Below are positions 42,899 through 51,509 of a stretch of DNA of 64,000 nt, piece by piece. The stretch comes from Clostridia bacterium. GTDB lineage: Bacteria; Bacillota; Clostridia; Oscillospirales; CAG-382. Below the pieces are notes generated by a model. It was not told the origin of the DNA and searched no databases. It worked only from the letters and a program-made list of their open reading frames with translations. Position numbers and translations under genes: made by a program. The stretch lies in assembly GCA_017397955.1 (NCBI GenBank), contig JAFQHL010000008.1, forward strand, positions 1-64,000, given 5' to 3'. Positions within the stretch are counted from its first letter, which is position 1; each line of letters starts with the position of its first letter.

Positions 42899-43931
42899 AA
42901 TAGAAATCGTCAGCAGGTAATTTTCCGCCTATGGACTGAGGATTTTGTTCAAACAAAACGGAAAGATAACCACCGAGTTTTGCTTTCATATCAGCACCTG
43001 TAATCAGGCTAATGTTGCAGTAGGGAATGGCTTTTTCAGCAATAGCTGCTTTAACCCCAATTTTTTCTTCAACCCAAGGTGCCGCTTCAGCAGGATTTGC
43101 AACTATAAATTCTGCAGATGCCTTGTATTCGGTAAGGAACGCTTCAATCAGCTCAGGGTGCGCTTCTGCAAATTCCTTGCGTACAATCGTAACACCTGTC
43201 ACCATAGAGGTGTTTTCATCTGCCGCATCCCACTCATTGTTAAGATTAAGCACTATTTCAAGGTCGTTTATCTTACTTTGAGCAACGGTTACATAGGGTT
43301 GGGGAAGCATGGCTACGCCGCCTTCAGTGTTTGCAAGCTGTGCAACAACCTCGTTTGCCTCGGTCTTCCATACTATCTCAACATCCTTATCCGGGTCAAT
43401 ACCGTTTTGGCTGAGGATATAACGTAGGCTGTATTCAGGGGTTGTGCCCTTGCCCGTTGCGTATATGGTCTTGCCCTTAAGGTCCGCAATCGATTCGATG
43501 CTAAGTCCGCGTTCAACAATATAAAGCACTCCCAGCGTGTTAATACCAAGTACCTGTACGCCGCCGTTTGTCTTGTTATAAAGTACGGATGCTACATTTG
43601 CAGGTATAGCTACCATATCCAGATCACCCTTTATAAGCAGGGGGGTGATGGCATCAGCTGCTGCTTCCACCTTGAAATTGTAATTACATACTGCGTTATC
43701 GCTTTCAAAATCGTGCATAAGCTTTACAAGCCCCATTGTGGTTGGGCCTTTTAAACCGCCTATGCGTATAACGGTTTCGTCGGTTCCGCTTTCGTCAGTA
43801 CCGGTTGCGGCGTTGCTATTGCTTTCGGTATTGCTTTGTGCTTCGCTTTCTTCTTTGCCGCAAGCCCAAAAGGCAGACAGTACCATAATTACAGCAAGTG
43901 CCAAAACTAAAATATTTTTTGTTGTTTTCAT
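42888..43931 (-). CDS. ABC transporter substrate-binding lipoprotein (NMT1/SsuA-like)
   Basis: 347 residues. The N-terminus is a lipoprotein signal with ILVLALAVIMVLSAFWACGKEE; the cysteine is clear although the residues before it (FWA) are an unusual lipobox. A Ser/Asn/Thr/Glu-rich linker follows, then a periplasmic-binding fold (IRIGGLKGPTTMGLVKL, then LKGKTIYATGKGTTPEY and VAMLPQPYVTVAQ). This resembles SsuA/ThiY/NMT1 binders; the ligand could be an organosulfur compound, a pyrimidine precursor or something else. The ATG at 43931 is chosen from GGAGG at good spacing; an upstream extension lacks a site. It is the first gene of the importer operon. Confidence 0.88.
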   Translation of the reverse strand: MKTTKNILVLALAVIMVLSAFWACGKEESEAQSNTESNSNAATGTDESGTDETVIRIGGLKGPTTMGLVKLMHDFESDNAVCNYNFKVEAAADAITPLLIKGDLDMVAIPANVASVLYNKTNGGVQVLGINTLGVLYIVERGLSIESIADLKGKTIYATGKGTTPEYSLRYILSQNGIDPDKDVEIVWKTEANEVVAQLANTEGGVAMLPQPYVTVAQSKINDLEIVLNLNNEWDAADENTSMVTGVTIVRKEFAEAHPELIEAFLTEYKASAEFIVANPAEAAPWVEEKIGVKAAIAEKAIPYCNISLITGADMKAKLGGYLSVLFEQNPQSIGGKLPADDFYYEA

Positions 43932-43969
43932 AAATAATACCTCCGTTTGTGCTTTTTCTTTACAAAAAT

Positions 43970-44010
43970 AGTATACATACGTACCGCCAAAATTCTGTTG
44001 CCTAGGCAAC
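43970..44010 (-). promoter_or_regulatory. Candidate regulated promoter with 14-base palindrome upstream of the ABC importer
   Basis: On the minus strand a TATACT -10 box lies at 43970-43975, but there is no acceptable -35 at 16-18 bases. Instead a perfect palindrome GTTGCCTAGGCAAC (43997-44010) covers the -35 position. A promoter dependent on a bound regulator is the simplest reading. The regulator is not identified. Confidence 0.5.
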
Positions 44011-44074
44011 GAATGCAGCTGTTTAAATTGCCGGATGCTTTATATAAATATTTACAAAGCTGTATAAAATTTTA

Positions 44075-44103
44075 TTGACAGCAATATTAAATGATGGTAT
44101 CAT
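44075..44103 (+). promoter_or_regulatory. Sigma-A promoter of the flavin-reductase-like gene
   Basis: TTGACA (44075-44080), 17 bases, TATCAT (44098-44103), with extended TGG. It is divergent from the ABC importer. Confidence 0.78.
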
Positions 44104-44134
44104 ACCGGTATAAACTTTGTACGGAGTGTGCATT

Positions 44135-44734
44135 ATGAAAGAGAGATGGAAGGGTTCGGTTTTACTCGCACCGTTGCCTGCAGTTCTTGTAAGTTGCGGT
44201 AACGGCGAAAATAAAAACATTTTCACCGTAGCGTGGACAGGTATAGTTTGCAGCCATCCACCCAAAACATACATATCGGTACGAAAAGAACGCCATTCCT
44301 ACGGTATTATTAAAGAAAGCGGCGTGTTTACCATAAATCTGCCAAGCAGTTCTCTGGTAAAAGCAACAGACTTTTGCGGTGTTAAAAGCGGCAGGGAAGT
44401 AGACAAATTTGCAGAAACGGGTCTTACGCCGGAACCGTGCTTTGATATTGACACCGTGTCAATAAAAGAATGTCCCGTCGGCTTGGAATGTAAAGTTACG
44501 GACATTATTTCTTTGGGGTCTCACGATATGTTTTTGGCAGACATAGTTTCGGTTGCCGTTGATGACGAATATCTTGTTGATGGTAAACTGTGTCTTGATG
44601 AATGTAAGCTTTTTGCTTATTCTCACGGTGAGTATTATGAGCTTGGCAAAAAATTGGGTAGCTTCGGCTATTCTGTGATGAAAAAATCTACTAGAAAGAA
44701 GCAGGCCGCAAAGGCCAAAAGTAAAAATAAATAA
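44135..44734 (+). CDS. Flavin reductase-like domain flavoprotein
   Basis: 199 residues of the FMN-binding split-barrel flavin reductase-like family. LLAPLPAVLVSCGNGENKNIFTVAWTGIVCSHPPKTYISVRKERHSY is the FMN-binding beginning (T-V-A-W and the P-P-K turn), and GVFTINLPSSSLVKATDFCG follows as in the family. The C-terminus is lysine-rich (STRKKQAAKAKSKNK), perhaps a nucleic-acid or surface-binding tail. Start ATG at 44135 has GGAGTG upstream. The substrate is unknown; clostridial members often act in electron transfer. It has its own promoter and terminator. Confidence 0.88.
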   Translation: MKERWKGSVLLAPLPAVLVSCGNGENKNIFTVAWTGIVCSHPPKTYISVRKERHSYGIIKESGVFTINLPSSSLVKATDFCGVKSGREVDKFAETGLTPEPCFDIDTVSIKECPVGLECKVTDIISLGSHDMFLADIVSVAVDDEYLVDGKLCLDECKLFAYSHGEYYELGKKLGSFGYSVMKKSTRKKQAAKAKSKNK

Positions 44735-44741
44735 ACATGAT

Positions 44742-44774
44742 AAAAGCCGAGCGAACAAGTCACTCGGCTTTTGT
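44742..44774. terminator. Bidirectional terminator between flavin-reductase gene and clpX
   Basis: AAAAGCCGAG (44742-44751) pairs with CTCGGCTTTT (44763-44772). It ends the plus-strand gene and also serves the converging clpX transcript. A second, imperfect hairpin (about 44783-44815) lies nearer clpX. Confidence 0.85.
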
Positions 44775-44826
44775 TGTCGGGGTCTCCCAAGAAGTCGATA
44801 GTTTTCTTTGGGGGATTTTGCCTAGC

Positions 44827-46104
44827 TTAAAATTTAATTTGTTCTTTGTCAATGACCAGCTTTTTGATTTCCTTGTCAGAGGGCACGGTATACATAAAGC
44901 TTTGCATTAGCTTTTCCATAATCGCCCTAAGTCCTCTTGCACCGGTATTGAGCTCGTGTGCTTTTTCCGCAATCATTTTTGCTGCTTCGGGTGTGAATTC
45001 AAGCTCTACTCCGTCAAGCTCAAACAGCTTTTTGTATTGCTTAAACAGGCTGTTTTTGGGCTCTGTCAGTATGCGTACAAAAGCGTCAGCATCCAACGGC
45101 TCTAAAGAGGTTATAACAGGTATACGCCCAACAAGCTCGGGTATAATACCATACTTAACCAAGTCGTGGGGTGTAACCTCTTTAAGCACACGGCTTTTAT
45201 CATAGGTGGAGGAGGCAAGTGTGCTGTTAAAGCCAACAAGTTGTTTTCCCATACGCTTTTCAATAATACCGTCAAGCCCGTCAAAAGCACCACCGCAGAT
45301 AAACAAAATGTTTTTGGTGTTTATCTGTATAAACTCTTGGTTTGGATGTTTTCTGCCGCCCTGAGGAGGCACATTGGAAACGGTACCCTCAATTATCTTA
45401 AGAAGTGCCTGCTGAACACCCTCGCCTGAAACGTCACGGGTTATGGAACGGTTCTCGCTTCTTCTGGATATTTTATCAATCTCGTCGATATATATAATAC
45501 CCATCTCCGCTTTCTTAATGTCAAAGTCGGCGGCTTGGATTAAGCGAAGCAGGATATTCTCAACGTCTTCACCTACATAGCCTGCTTCCGTTAAGGTGGT
45601 TGCATCGGCTATTGCAAAGGGAACGTCAAGCATTCTTGCCAAGGATTGCGCCAAAAGAGTTTTACCAACACCTGTTGGACCTAAAAGCAATACATTGCTC
45701 TTTTCAAGTTCCACAGTATCGGTATCAGCTAAAGGTTTTGCTTTACCGTTGCTTTGCAGAGAAAGCACTCGCTTGTAATGATTATATACGGCAACTGAAA
45801 GAACGGTCTTGGCATCGTCCTGTCCAATAACGTACTTATCCAAATGCGCTTTTATTTCCATAGGCTTAGGCATAGTCTTAAAGGTAAGTCCGATGCCGCT
45901 ACTGCCTTTACGGTTGATATAGGTGTCATTAAAAGCGTTGTATACTGTAAAAGACGTGTTCAAACAGTCTTCGCATATAAATACGTGGTGCTTCTCCAAC
46001 AGTATGTCTACCAGCGGCACACCGGAAACACCGCATACTTCACAGCACTTGCTGTCATCAAGTGTAGTTTTTATTCCGCCGCGCCCGTTTGTTCTGTTAG
46101 CCAT
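44827..46104 (-). CDS. clpX: ATP-dependent Clp protease ATP-binding subunit ClpX
   Basis: 425 residues. A zinc-binding N-terminal domain has cysteines in CCEVCG and ICEDC. AAA+ elements are Walker A GPTGVGKT, Walker [11 protein letters not shown], the sensor and the [13 protein letters not shown] segment typical of ClpX. It unfolds substrates and feeds them to ClpP; the neighbour clpP is encoded four bases upstream. The order tig-clpP-clpX is a common conserved arrangement. Confidence 0.97.
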   Translation of the reverse strand: MANRTNGRGGIKTTLDDSKCCEVCGVSGVPLVDILLEKHHVFICEDCLNTSFTVYNAFNDTYINRKGSSGIGLTFKTMPKPMEIKAHLDKYVIGQDDAKTVLSVAVYNHYKRVLSLQSNGKAKPLADTDTVELEKSNVLLLGPTGVGKTLLAQSLARMLDVPFAIADATTLTEAGYVGEDVENILLRLIQAADFDIKKAEMGIIYIDEIDKISRRSENRSITRDVSGEGVQQALLKIIEGTVSNVPPQGGRKHPNQEFIQINTKNILFICGGAFDGLDGIIEKRMGKQLVGFNSTLASSTYDKSRVLKEVTPHDLVKYGIIPELVGRIPVITSLEPLDADAFVRILTEPKNSLFKQYKKLFELDGVELEFTPEAAKMIAEKAHELNTGARGLRAIMEKLMQSFMYTVPSDKEIKKLVIDKEQIKF

Positions 46105-46108
46105 AAAC

Positions 46109-46690
46109 TTATCTCTTTTCCATTACCTTATCTATTAAACCGTACTCAAGTGCCTGCTCGGCAGACATAAAGTTATCTCTGTCCGTGTCTCTTTCAATGA
46201 CGTCAAGAGGCTGCCCCGTTGCTTTGGAAAGCAAAGCGTTAAGCTTTTCCTTTGTTCTTTGCAACCAAGCGGCGTGGATACGCACATCGCTTGCTTGACC
46301 TCTGGCACCGCCAAGGGGCTGGTGTATCATAATCTCACTGTTAGGCAGGGCATATCTCTTACCCTTTGCGCCTGCCGCAAGAAGGAAAGCGCCCATGCTT
46401 GCCGCCATGCCTATACAGGTCGTTGAAACATCACATTTGATAAAGTTCATTGTATCATAAATAGCCATACCCGCGGTAACACTGCCGCCGGGGCTGTTTA
46501 TATATAGGAATATGTCCTTATCGGGGTCTTGTGCTTCAAGGAAAAGAAGCTGTGCTACCACAAGGGAAGCGGTGGTATCGTTAACCTCGTCAGACAATAT
46601 AACTATTCTGTCGCTAAGTAAGCGGGAATAAATGTCGTAAGAGCGCTCACCTCTGTCGGTTTGCTCTACAACCATTGGAACTAATGCCAT
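46109..46690 (-). CDS. clpP: ATP-dependent Clp protease proteolytic subunit ClpP
   Basis: 193 residues, normal size. The catalytic triad is visible: Ser in [11 protein letters not shown], His in [14 protein letters not shown], Asp in [34 protein letters not shown] is the usual N-terminus. It forms the tetradecameric protease chamber with ClpX. It lies 47 bases downstream of tig and just before clpX. Confidence 0.97.
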   Translation of the reverse strand: MALVPMVVEQTDRGERSYDIYSRLLSDRIVILSDEVNDTTASLVVAQLLFLEAQDPDKDIFLYINSPGGSVTAGMAIYDTMNFIKCDVSTTCIGMAASMGAFLLAAGAKGKRYALPNSEIMIHQPLGGARGQASDVRIHAAWLQRTKEKLNALLSKATGQPLDVIERDTDRDNFMSAEQALEYGLIDKVMEKR

Positions 46691-46737
46691 GATAATTTTC
46701 CTTTCGATGTGTCTATGTTTTGCTTAGGTGAAGGAAA

Positions 46738-48012
46738 CTATTTTGCGGCATTTTCCTTAATAAGGTCAACAGCCTTTCTCAAAACAATATCCTTAACCAA
46801 GGTGTCGGCAGAAAGGGTAGCCTTAACCTTTTCAAGGTCGGTCTTGTATCCTTCTGCTATCTTCTTGTATTCTGCTTCGATGTCTTCTTCGGAAGCTTCG
46901 ATGTTTTCAGTTGCAACAACGCTTTCAAGCGCAAGTCTTATCTTAAGCTGTCTTTCAGACTGGGGTCTGAAACTTTCACGAAGCTGTTCCATAGTTTGAC
47001 CGGTATACTGGAAGAACATCTGGAGGTTACCGCCCTGCATTTGCAGTCTGTACTCATAATCTCTAACGTTCATATCTATTTCGTCTTCAACCATAGGGGC
47101 GGGAAGGTCAAGTTCGGTATTTGCAAGGAGGTCGTCAAGCAGACCTTCTTCGTATGCATACTCAGCAGCCTTTTCCTTTTTCGCTTCTATCTTAGCCTTA
47201 ATGTCAGCCTTATATTCATCAACGGTATCAAATTCAGATACGTCCTTAACAAAATCTTCATCAAGCTCAGGAAGCTCGGTACGTTTGATTTCGTGAAGAA
47301 CTATCTTAAATATAGCATCCTTGCCTGCAAGGTTTTCTGCGCCGTATTCTTCGGGGAATTTAACGGAAATATCAAAGTTTTCGCCAACAGATTTACCAAC
47401 TATCTGTTCTTCAAAGCCGGGGATAAAGCTACCGGATCCCAGTTTAAGGGGATACTTTTCACCCTTGCCGCCTTCAAATGCAACGCCGTCAACAAAGCCT
47501 TCAAAGTCAATAACAGCTTCGTCGCCGTTTTCAGCAGTGCCTTCGGTAATGGTGCTTACTCTTGCAAGACGCTTTCTTGCAGCTTCTATATCAGCATCAA
47601 TTTCGCTGTCTTCAACGGTAACAGCTTCTTTTTCTGCGCTAAGGCCCTTGTATTTGTTAACCTTAACTTCGGGTTTAACATATACCTTAGCCTTAAGAAC
47701 AACACCGTTTTCGTCTATGGATTCAAGCTCAACTTCGGGTCTGGAAACGACCTCAAGACCTGCTTCTTTAACTGCGGCTTCATAATATTCAGGGAAAAGT
47801 GCATCAAGCGCATCAGCGTGGAAGAAGGACTGACCATACATCTTTTCAATAATATGCTTGGGAGCTTTACCTCTTCTAAAGCCGGGTACGCTTATCTTGG
47901 AAACCTGCTTGCGGTAAACTTTCATTACCTCAGCATCGAAAGCTTCTTTGTCGATAGACAAGGTTAATTCACGAAGATTCTTTTCGATTTCCTTTACTTC
48001 TTTCAAACTCAT
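46738..48012 (-). CDS. tig: Trigger factor, ribosome-associated chaperone and PPIase
   Basis: 424 residues. The N-terminal ribosome-binding domain has PGFRRGKAP (signature loop). The FKBP-type PPIase domain spans about 155-235 (DEAVIDFEGFVDG and YPLKLGSGSFIPGFE), and a helical C-terminal chaperone domain follows. I start at MSLKEVKEIEKN because GGAGG lies just ahead; the frame extends five codons upstream. It heads the tig-clpP-clpX operon, joining folding of nascent chains with degradation. Confidence 0.96.
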   Translation of the reverse strand: MSLKEVKEIEKNLRELTLSIDKEAFDAEVMKVYRKQVSKISVPGFRRGKAPKHIIEKMYGQSFFHADALDALFPEYYEAAVKEAGLEVVSRPEVELESIDENGVVLKAKVYVKPEVKVNKYKGLSAEKEAVTVEDSEIDADIEAARKRLARVSTITEGTAENGDEAVIDFEGFVDGVAFEGGKGEKYPLKLGSGSFIPGFEEQIVGKSVGENFDISVKFPEEYGAENLAGKDAIFKIVLHEIKRTELPELDEDFVKDVSEFDTVDEYKADIKAKIEAKKEKAAEYAYEEGLLDDLLANTELDLPAPMVEDEIDMNVRDYEYRLQMQGGNLQMFFQYTGQTMEQLRESFRPQSERQLKIRLALESVVATENIEASEEDIEAEYKKIAEGYKTDLEKVKATLSADTLVKDIVLRKAVDLIKENAAK

Positions 48013-48056
48013 TTTAAATACCTCCAAATAAAATAAGATATAATCCTAACATTACT

Positions 48057-48084
48057 ATTGTATACATTTTACGGAAATTGTCAA
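48057..48084 (-). promoter_or_regulatory. Sigma-A promoter of tig-clpP-clpX
   Basis: On the minus strand, TTGACA (48079-48084), 16 bases, TACAAT (48057-48062). No CIRCE or CtsR-type repeat is evident. Confidence 0.72.
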
Positions 48085-48091
48085 CCAAAAA

Positions 48092-48106
48092 TTTCACATT
48101 GTGAAA
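48092..48106. promoter_or_regulatory. Inverted repeat between tig and sortase promoters
   Basis: TTTCACATTGTGAAA, six-base arms around three bases, lies just upstream of the tig -35 box and 40 bases from the sortase -35. It may be an operator for either gene; no factor can be named. Confidence 0.35.
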
Positions 48107-48145
48107 ATTTAGGGTTAATTTCAGCAAAAAAATAATAATATAGTA

Positions 48146-48174
48146 TTGAAAAACACTTGTTGTTTGGGTATAAT
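48146..48174 (+). promoter_or_regulatory. Sigma-A promoter of the sortase gene
   Basis: TTGAAA (48146-48151), 17 bases, perfect TATAAT (48169-48174). Confidence 0.8.
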
Positions 48175-48208
48175 ATATATCAATCACGGATGTTAAAGGG
48201 GTGATTAG

Positions 48209-49294
48209 GTGGCAAAAAAAATAAATGATTATGAAATGCAAGAGTTTTTTATAAAAAAAACACAGGAAATTGTCGTTGAAAAAAGTGATGTGCAGCAAGA
48301 AGCAGTTGCGGCCGATACCGTGGACGAAGCTGTTGCTTGTGGACCTACGGTGTTTGAAGAATCGTTACTTAAGTATTCATCTGCCAATGTACCAAAGAGG
48401 AAACGCAGAAGGAAAAAGAAGGTTGGTACAGATGCGGTAGTGCGTCTTATGGCGTTGCTTTTATGCTTTGGCGTTCTTGCTTTTTCCGTTATAAGTATTA
48501 TTCAACGGTCAAGGGAGCTTGATGCTGCTAAAAAAGCCCATGAATCTTCTTCACTTGCAACGCGTAAAGCCGAGGGCGACCAGTCGATGAAACGAACAAA
48601 ACGCCCCGATGAGCTTATGGATTTACTTTCCTATTTAGGTAGCTCTTTGGGCGGTCTTGAGATGTTTGAGGCTTTGGACACGGATACGCAGGTTTATTAT
48701 GAAACTTTGCGCGAAATTGTTTTTGATAAGAAAAAAATCAATCCTGACTGTTGGGGCTATGTCGTAATGTCTCATTCTCAGATTGCTGAGCCGATTATGA
48801 AAGGTAAGGATAATTATGAGTATTTGTACAGGCTGGATGACAGAACTGCTAACAGAAGCGGCTCTGTTTTCGCGGATTCGTATTTGAAGGACGATTACGA
48901 AAAGAACCGAAACGTAGTGCTTTACGGTCATTGTATGACTGACGGTACCAGATTCAGAGGGATTAAGCTGTTTTTTGACGATGAAAACAGATACAGTATG
49001 GCACAGGATTTGGAAATTACCGTTGTAACCGAGGATGCGGTTTACGTGTACGAGTATTTTTCCGGATACCGCGCGGAAGGTGATAGGTTTGCGACCTGTT
49101 ATTCCACAAATACAAGCTCCGCAAGTTTTTATCAGTTTTTAACCGAGAGGCGCAGGCTTAATACAATAAGCAAGGATGTAAGTTATGATGAAAACTCCAA
49201 GATAATTACGCTTATAACCTGTACCAATCTTTCGTCCAAGCCTTCGGAGCGTTATGTACTCCACGGCATTCTTAAAAACACATATTACTTTTAA
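48209..49294 (+). CDS. Class B-type sortase with long cytoplasmic N-terminus
   Basis: 361 residues. Sortases join surface proteins to the wall or to pilins. The catalytic triad is His241 in VVLYGHCM, Cys338 in LITCTNL and Arg348 in SERYVLHG, and the spacing and long insertion before Cys fit class B. It has about 70 residues before the membrane helix (VRLMALLLCFGVLAFSVISII) ending in a basic run, KRKRRRKKK, which is longer than the few residues usual for SrtB. The start is GTG with GGGGTG five bases ahead. No protein in the window has a sorting signal, so substrates are elsewhere. It is monocistronic. Confidence 0.9.
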   Translation: MAKKINDYEMQEFFIKKTQEIVVEKSDVQQEAVAADTVDEAVACGPTVFEESLLKYSSANVPKRKRRRKKKVGTDAVVRLMALLLCFGVLAFSVISIIQRSRELDAAKKAHESSSLATRKAEGDQSMKRTKRPDELMDLLSYLGSSLGGLEMFEALDTDTQVYYETLREIVFDKKKINPDCWGYVVMSHSQIAEPIMKGKDNYEYLYRLDDRTANRSGSVFADSYLKDDYEKNRNVVLYGHCMTDGTRFRGIKLFFDDENRYSMAQDLEITVVTEDAVYVYEYFSGYRAEGDRFATCYSTNTSSASFYQFLTERRRLNTISKDVSYDENSKIITLITCTNLSSKPSERYVLHGILKNTYYF

Positions 49295-49303
49295 GCAAAA
49301 AAG

Positions 49304-49336
49304 AACTCGGATGCAGAAAACGCATCCGAGTTGCTT
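49304..49336. terminator. Bidirectional terminator between sortase and acyl carrier protein genes
   Basis: An 11-base stem, AACTCGGATGC (49304-49314) with GCATCCGAGTT (49322-49332), has A-rich left and T-rich right flanks. The acp stop lies immediately to the right. Confidence 0.88.
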
Positions 49337-49337
49337 T

Positions 49338-49562
49338 TTATTTGTTGTTTTCTATGTAGTTTATTACGTCTTTTACAGTAAGTAGGTGGGGAAGCTCTTC
49401 TTCGTCAAATTCAATATCAAAAGTATCTTCGCAAAGAACAACAAGGTCTGCAAGCTCTAAGGAATTAAAGCCAAGGTCGTTAACAAAAGAAGAGTCAAGG
49501 GATATGTCATCGGGGTTTATGCTCATTTCTTCAGCTAAAAGTTCTTTAAATTTTTCAAACAT
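49338..49562 (-). CDS. Acyl carrier protein
   Basis: 74 residues. DLGFNSLELADLV contains the phosphopantetheine-attachment Ser at 34. It is acidic, four-helix sized, and slightly divergent from housekeeping AcpP, which usually has DSLD; here it reads NSLEL. It follows an AMP-forming acyl-activating enzyme by 50 bases on the same strand, so it is likely the dedicated acceptor for that enzyme rather than the FAS II carrier. This is an inference from context. Confidence 0.9.
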   Translation of the reverse strand: MFEKFKELLAEEMSINPDDISLDSSFVNDLGFNSLELADLVVLCEDTFDIEFDEEELPHLLTVKDVINYIENNK

Positions 49563-49612
49563 AATTAAGTAACGGGTAAAAACCGTATCTCCTTTACTGT
49601 TTTAGTGTGTAT

Positions 49613-51340
49613 TTAAAGCATAAAACGCTTTATTTTTTGGGATGATGTTTTTTCAAATTCGTTACGTCTTATTTCAACGTTGCGTATTTGCTTAAAGGAA
49701 GGCAGTTGGCTGTTAACAGAAAGTATACCCTCCTTTATTTTTTCTTGTATCGCGTTTTCATCTTCTAAATCTAAAACGCCTTGCTCAGGTAGAATCACCG
49801 CAGTGACAACAGCTTCGCCCAAATTGTTTTTCCTTGCTATAACGGCACATTCTTTAACCGTGTCAAGGCGCATAAGGTATTCTTCAATTTCTTCGGGATA
49901 TACGTTCTTGCCGTTAGAGAGAATGATAAGGTTCTTCTTTCTGCCCGTTATATAAATATAACCTTCTTCGTCAACCTTGCCAAAATCGCCGGTAAGAAAA
50001 TATCCGTCATCGGTAAATACGGCCTTTGTAGCAGCTTCGTTGTCATAATACCCCAACATTACATTGTCACCTTTAACGGCTATCTCGCCTATATCACCCG
50101 TCTCAACCTCGTTTCCGTCATCGTCAAGAATCTTCACTTCGCAACAGGGAATGGCAGGCCCCACAGAGCCGGTTTTGGAGTGGGTATAAAGGTCAACGGA
50201 AACCAGTGGCGAGCACTCTGTTATACCATAGCCTTGGTATATGTTTATACCCATATTTTGAAAGCTTTGTACAAGCTCGGGGTCAAGGGCGGCACCGCCG
50301 CAAATTATAGTCTTTAACCTACCGCCGAGGGAATTTATAACTTCGTTAAATAAGGGTCGCCTAAGGTCTATCTTAACCTTTCGCAAGCCTTTTGTAAGCT
50401 TAATTGCCTTGTCAAAAGTGCCCTGCTTGCCTTTTTTCTTTATCTCATCAAGTATGCGTTTGTGTATGGTCTGTACAAACAACGGTACCAAAACAAAGCC
50501 GGTAGGCTTAAATATTTTAAGGTTACGTAATACATATTTGATACTGTTATTTATGCATATTGTAGCACCGATATGGAGTATTGCTAAGTCTATTGTTGTT
50601 TCGTAGGTGTGGTGCATTGGCAACACGGAAAGGAACACATCATTTCCGCCGAAAGGAGTGCTGTTTGCACATTGAGCGGCAGTTGAAAGCAAATTTTTAT
50701 GGGAAAGCATAACGCCCTTGCTTGTGCCGGTGGTGCCGCTTGTAAACAAAATGGATGCCAGAGCATCTAAATCGTAACCAAGGTTGTATATACCCATATA
50801 GCCAACAGAAAGCAAATGTTGACCGTATGCAATCAGTTCGTAAAAGTTTATTTCCTTTTTTGCAGAAAAGTCTTCATAACTGCCTTCATAGGGAATATAG
50901 TTTGCTTCGTCCAGGTCAAAGACGTAATTAAGCTTTGCGGCGGTAAGCAAGTCTCCTATCTTCTTTTTGTAATCGGGAGAAATGAAGATTGCGGAACAAT
51001 CTGCCATTTCCAAAAAACCGATTATTTGTTCGGGCATAAGTTCTTTATCCAAGGGTACAACCACCGCTTTTGCACAAAGGGTAGCCAAATATGCCTGTAG
51101 CCATTCCGGTCTTGACTCAGAAAGTATGGCGATCTTCTTATCTTTTAGGTTAAGGGCGTATAACGCCGTAGCTGTATTTATTATATTTTCTGAAAAGGTT
51201 TTGTAAGAAAGTTCTTTAACCTCGTTTTTGTTAATTAAATATTTATATAATGTTTTATCGCCAAACTTTCCGCATGCGGTAACCAATGCGCGCACATCAG
51301 AAAATACGGCAACTTTTTCTTTAGGTAAATAATTTTTCAT
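49613..51340 (-). CDS. AMP-forming acyl-CoA/acyl-ACP synthetase
   Basis: 575 residues of the ANL superfamily. The P-loop is LFTSGTTGTSKGVMLSH, the A5 motif GYGITECSPL, then YFLTGDFGKVDEEGYIYITGRKKNLIILSNGKNVYP and the C-terminal lysine domain. It is similar to long-chain acyl-CoA ligases and acyl-ACP synthetases. With the ACP gene directly downstream, loading of fatty acid onto that ACP is a reasonable guess. AGGAGG precedes the ATG. It is read from a consensus promoter with a leader of about 75 bases. Confidence 0.88.
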   Translation of the reverse strand: MKNYLPKEKVAVFSDVRALVTACGKFGDKTLYKYLINKNEVKELSYKTFSENIINTATALYALNLKDKKIAILSESRPEWLQAYLATLCAKAVVVPLDKELMPEQIIGFLEMADCSAIFISPDYKKKIGDLLTAAKLNYVFDLDEANYIPYEGSYEDFSAKKEINFYELIAYGQHLLSVGYMGIYNLGYDLDALASILFTSGTTGTSKGVMLSHKNLLSTAAQCANSTPFGGNDVFLSVLPMHHTYETTIDLAILHIGATICINNSIKYVLRNLKIFKPTGFVLVPLFVQTIHKRILDEIKKKGKQGTFDKAIKLTKGLRKVKIDLRRPLFNEVINSLGGRLKTIICGGAALDPELVQSFQNMGINIYQGYGITECSPLVSVDLYTHSKTGSVGPAIPCCEVKILDDDGNEVETGDIGEIAVKGDNVMLGYYDNEAATKAVFTDDGYFLTGDFGKVDEEGYIYITGRKKNLIILSNGKNVYPEEIEEYLMRLDTVKECAVIARKNNLGEAVVTAVILPEQGVLDLEDENAIQEKIKEGILSVNSQLPSFKQIRNVEIRRNEFEKTSSQKIKRFML

Positions 51341-51423
51341 TTGTTTGCCTCCTTGCGTTTTCGTATGCTTAGCGTAGCAATTTATCTATACGCATACCCC
51401 CACAAACTAAAATTACATCGTAT

Positions 51424-51452
51424 ATTATACTGTACATGCTAAAAAAAGTCAA
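51424..51452 (-). promoter_or_regulatory. Consensus sigma-A promoter of the acyl synthetase-ACP operon
   Basis: On the minus strand, TTGACT (51447-51452), 17 bases, TATAAT (51424-51429). The leader contains an inverted repeat, GTATGC (51363-51368) with GCATAC (51392-51397). Confidence 0.82.
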
Positions 51453-51461
51453 TAGCCCAAG

Positions 51462-51490
51462 GAATAAATAAAGTTTTCCAAGACAAAATA
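51462..51490 (+). promoter_or_regulatory. Possible sigma-G/F-type promoter of spoVA genes
   Basis: GAATA (51462-51466), 17 bases, CAAAATA (51484-51490), which resembles the forespore pattern GHATR-N17/18-CATNHTA with one mismatch in the -10. No sigma-A promoter is seen before spoVAC. Tentative. Confidence 0.45.
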
Positions 51491-51509
51491 TGGATGAGGT
51501 GACAAAATT

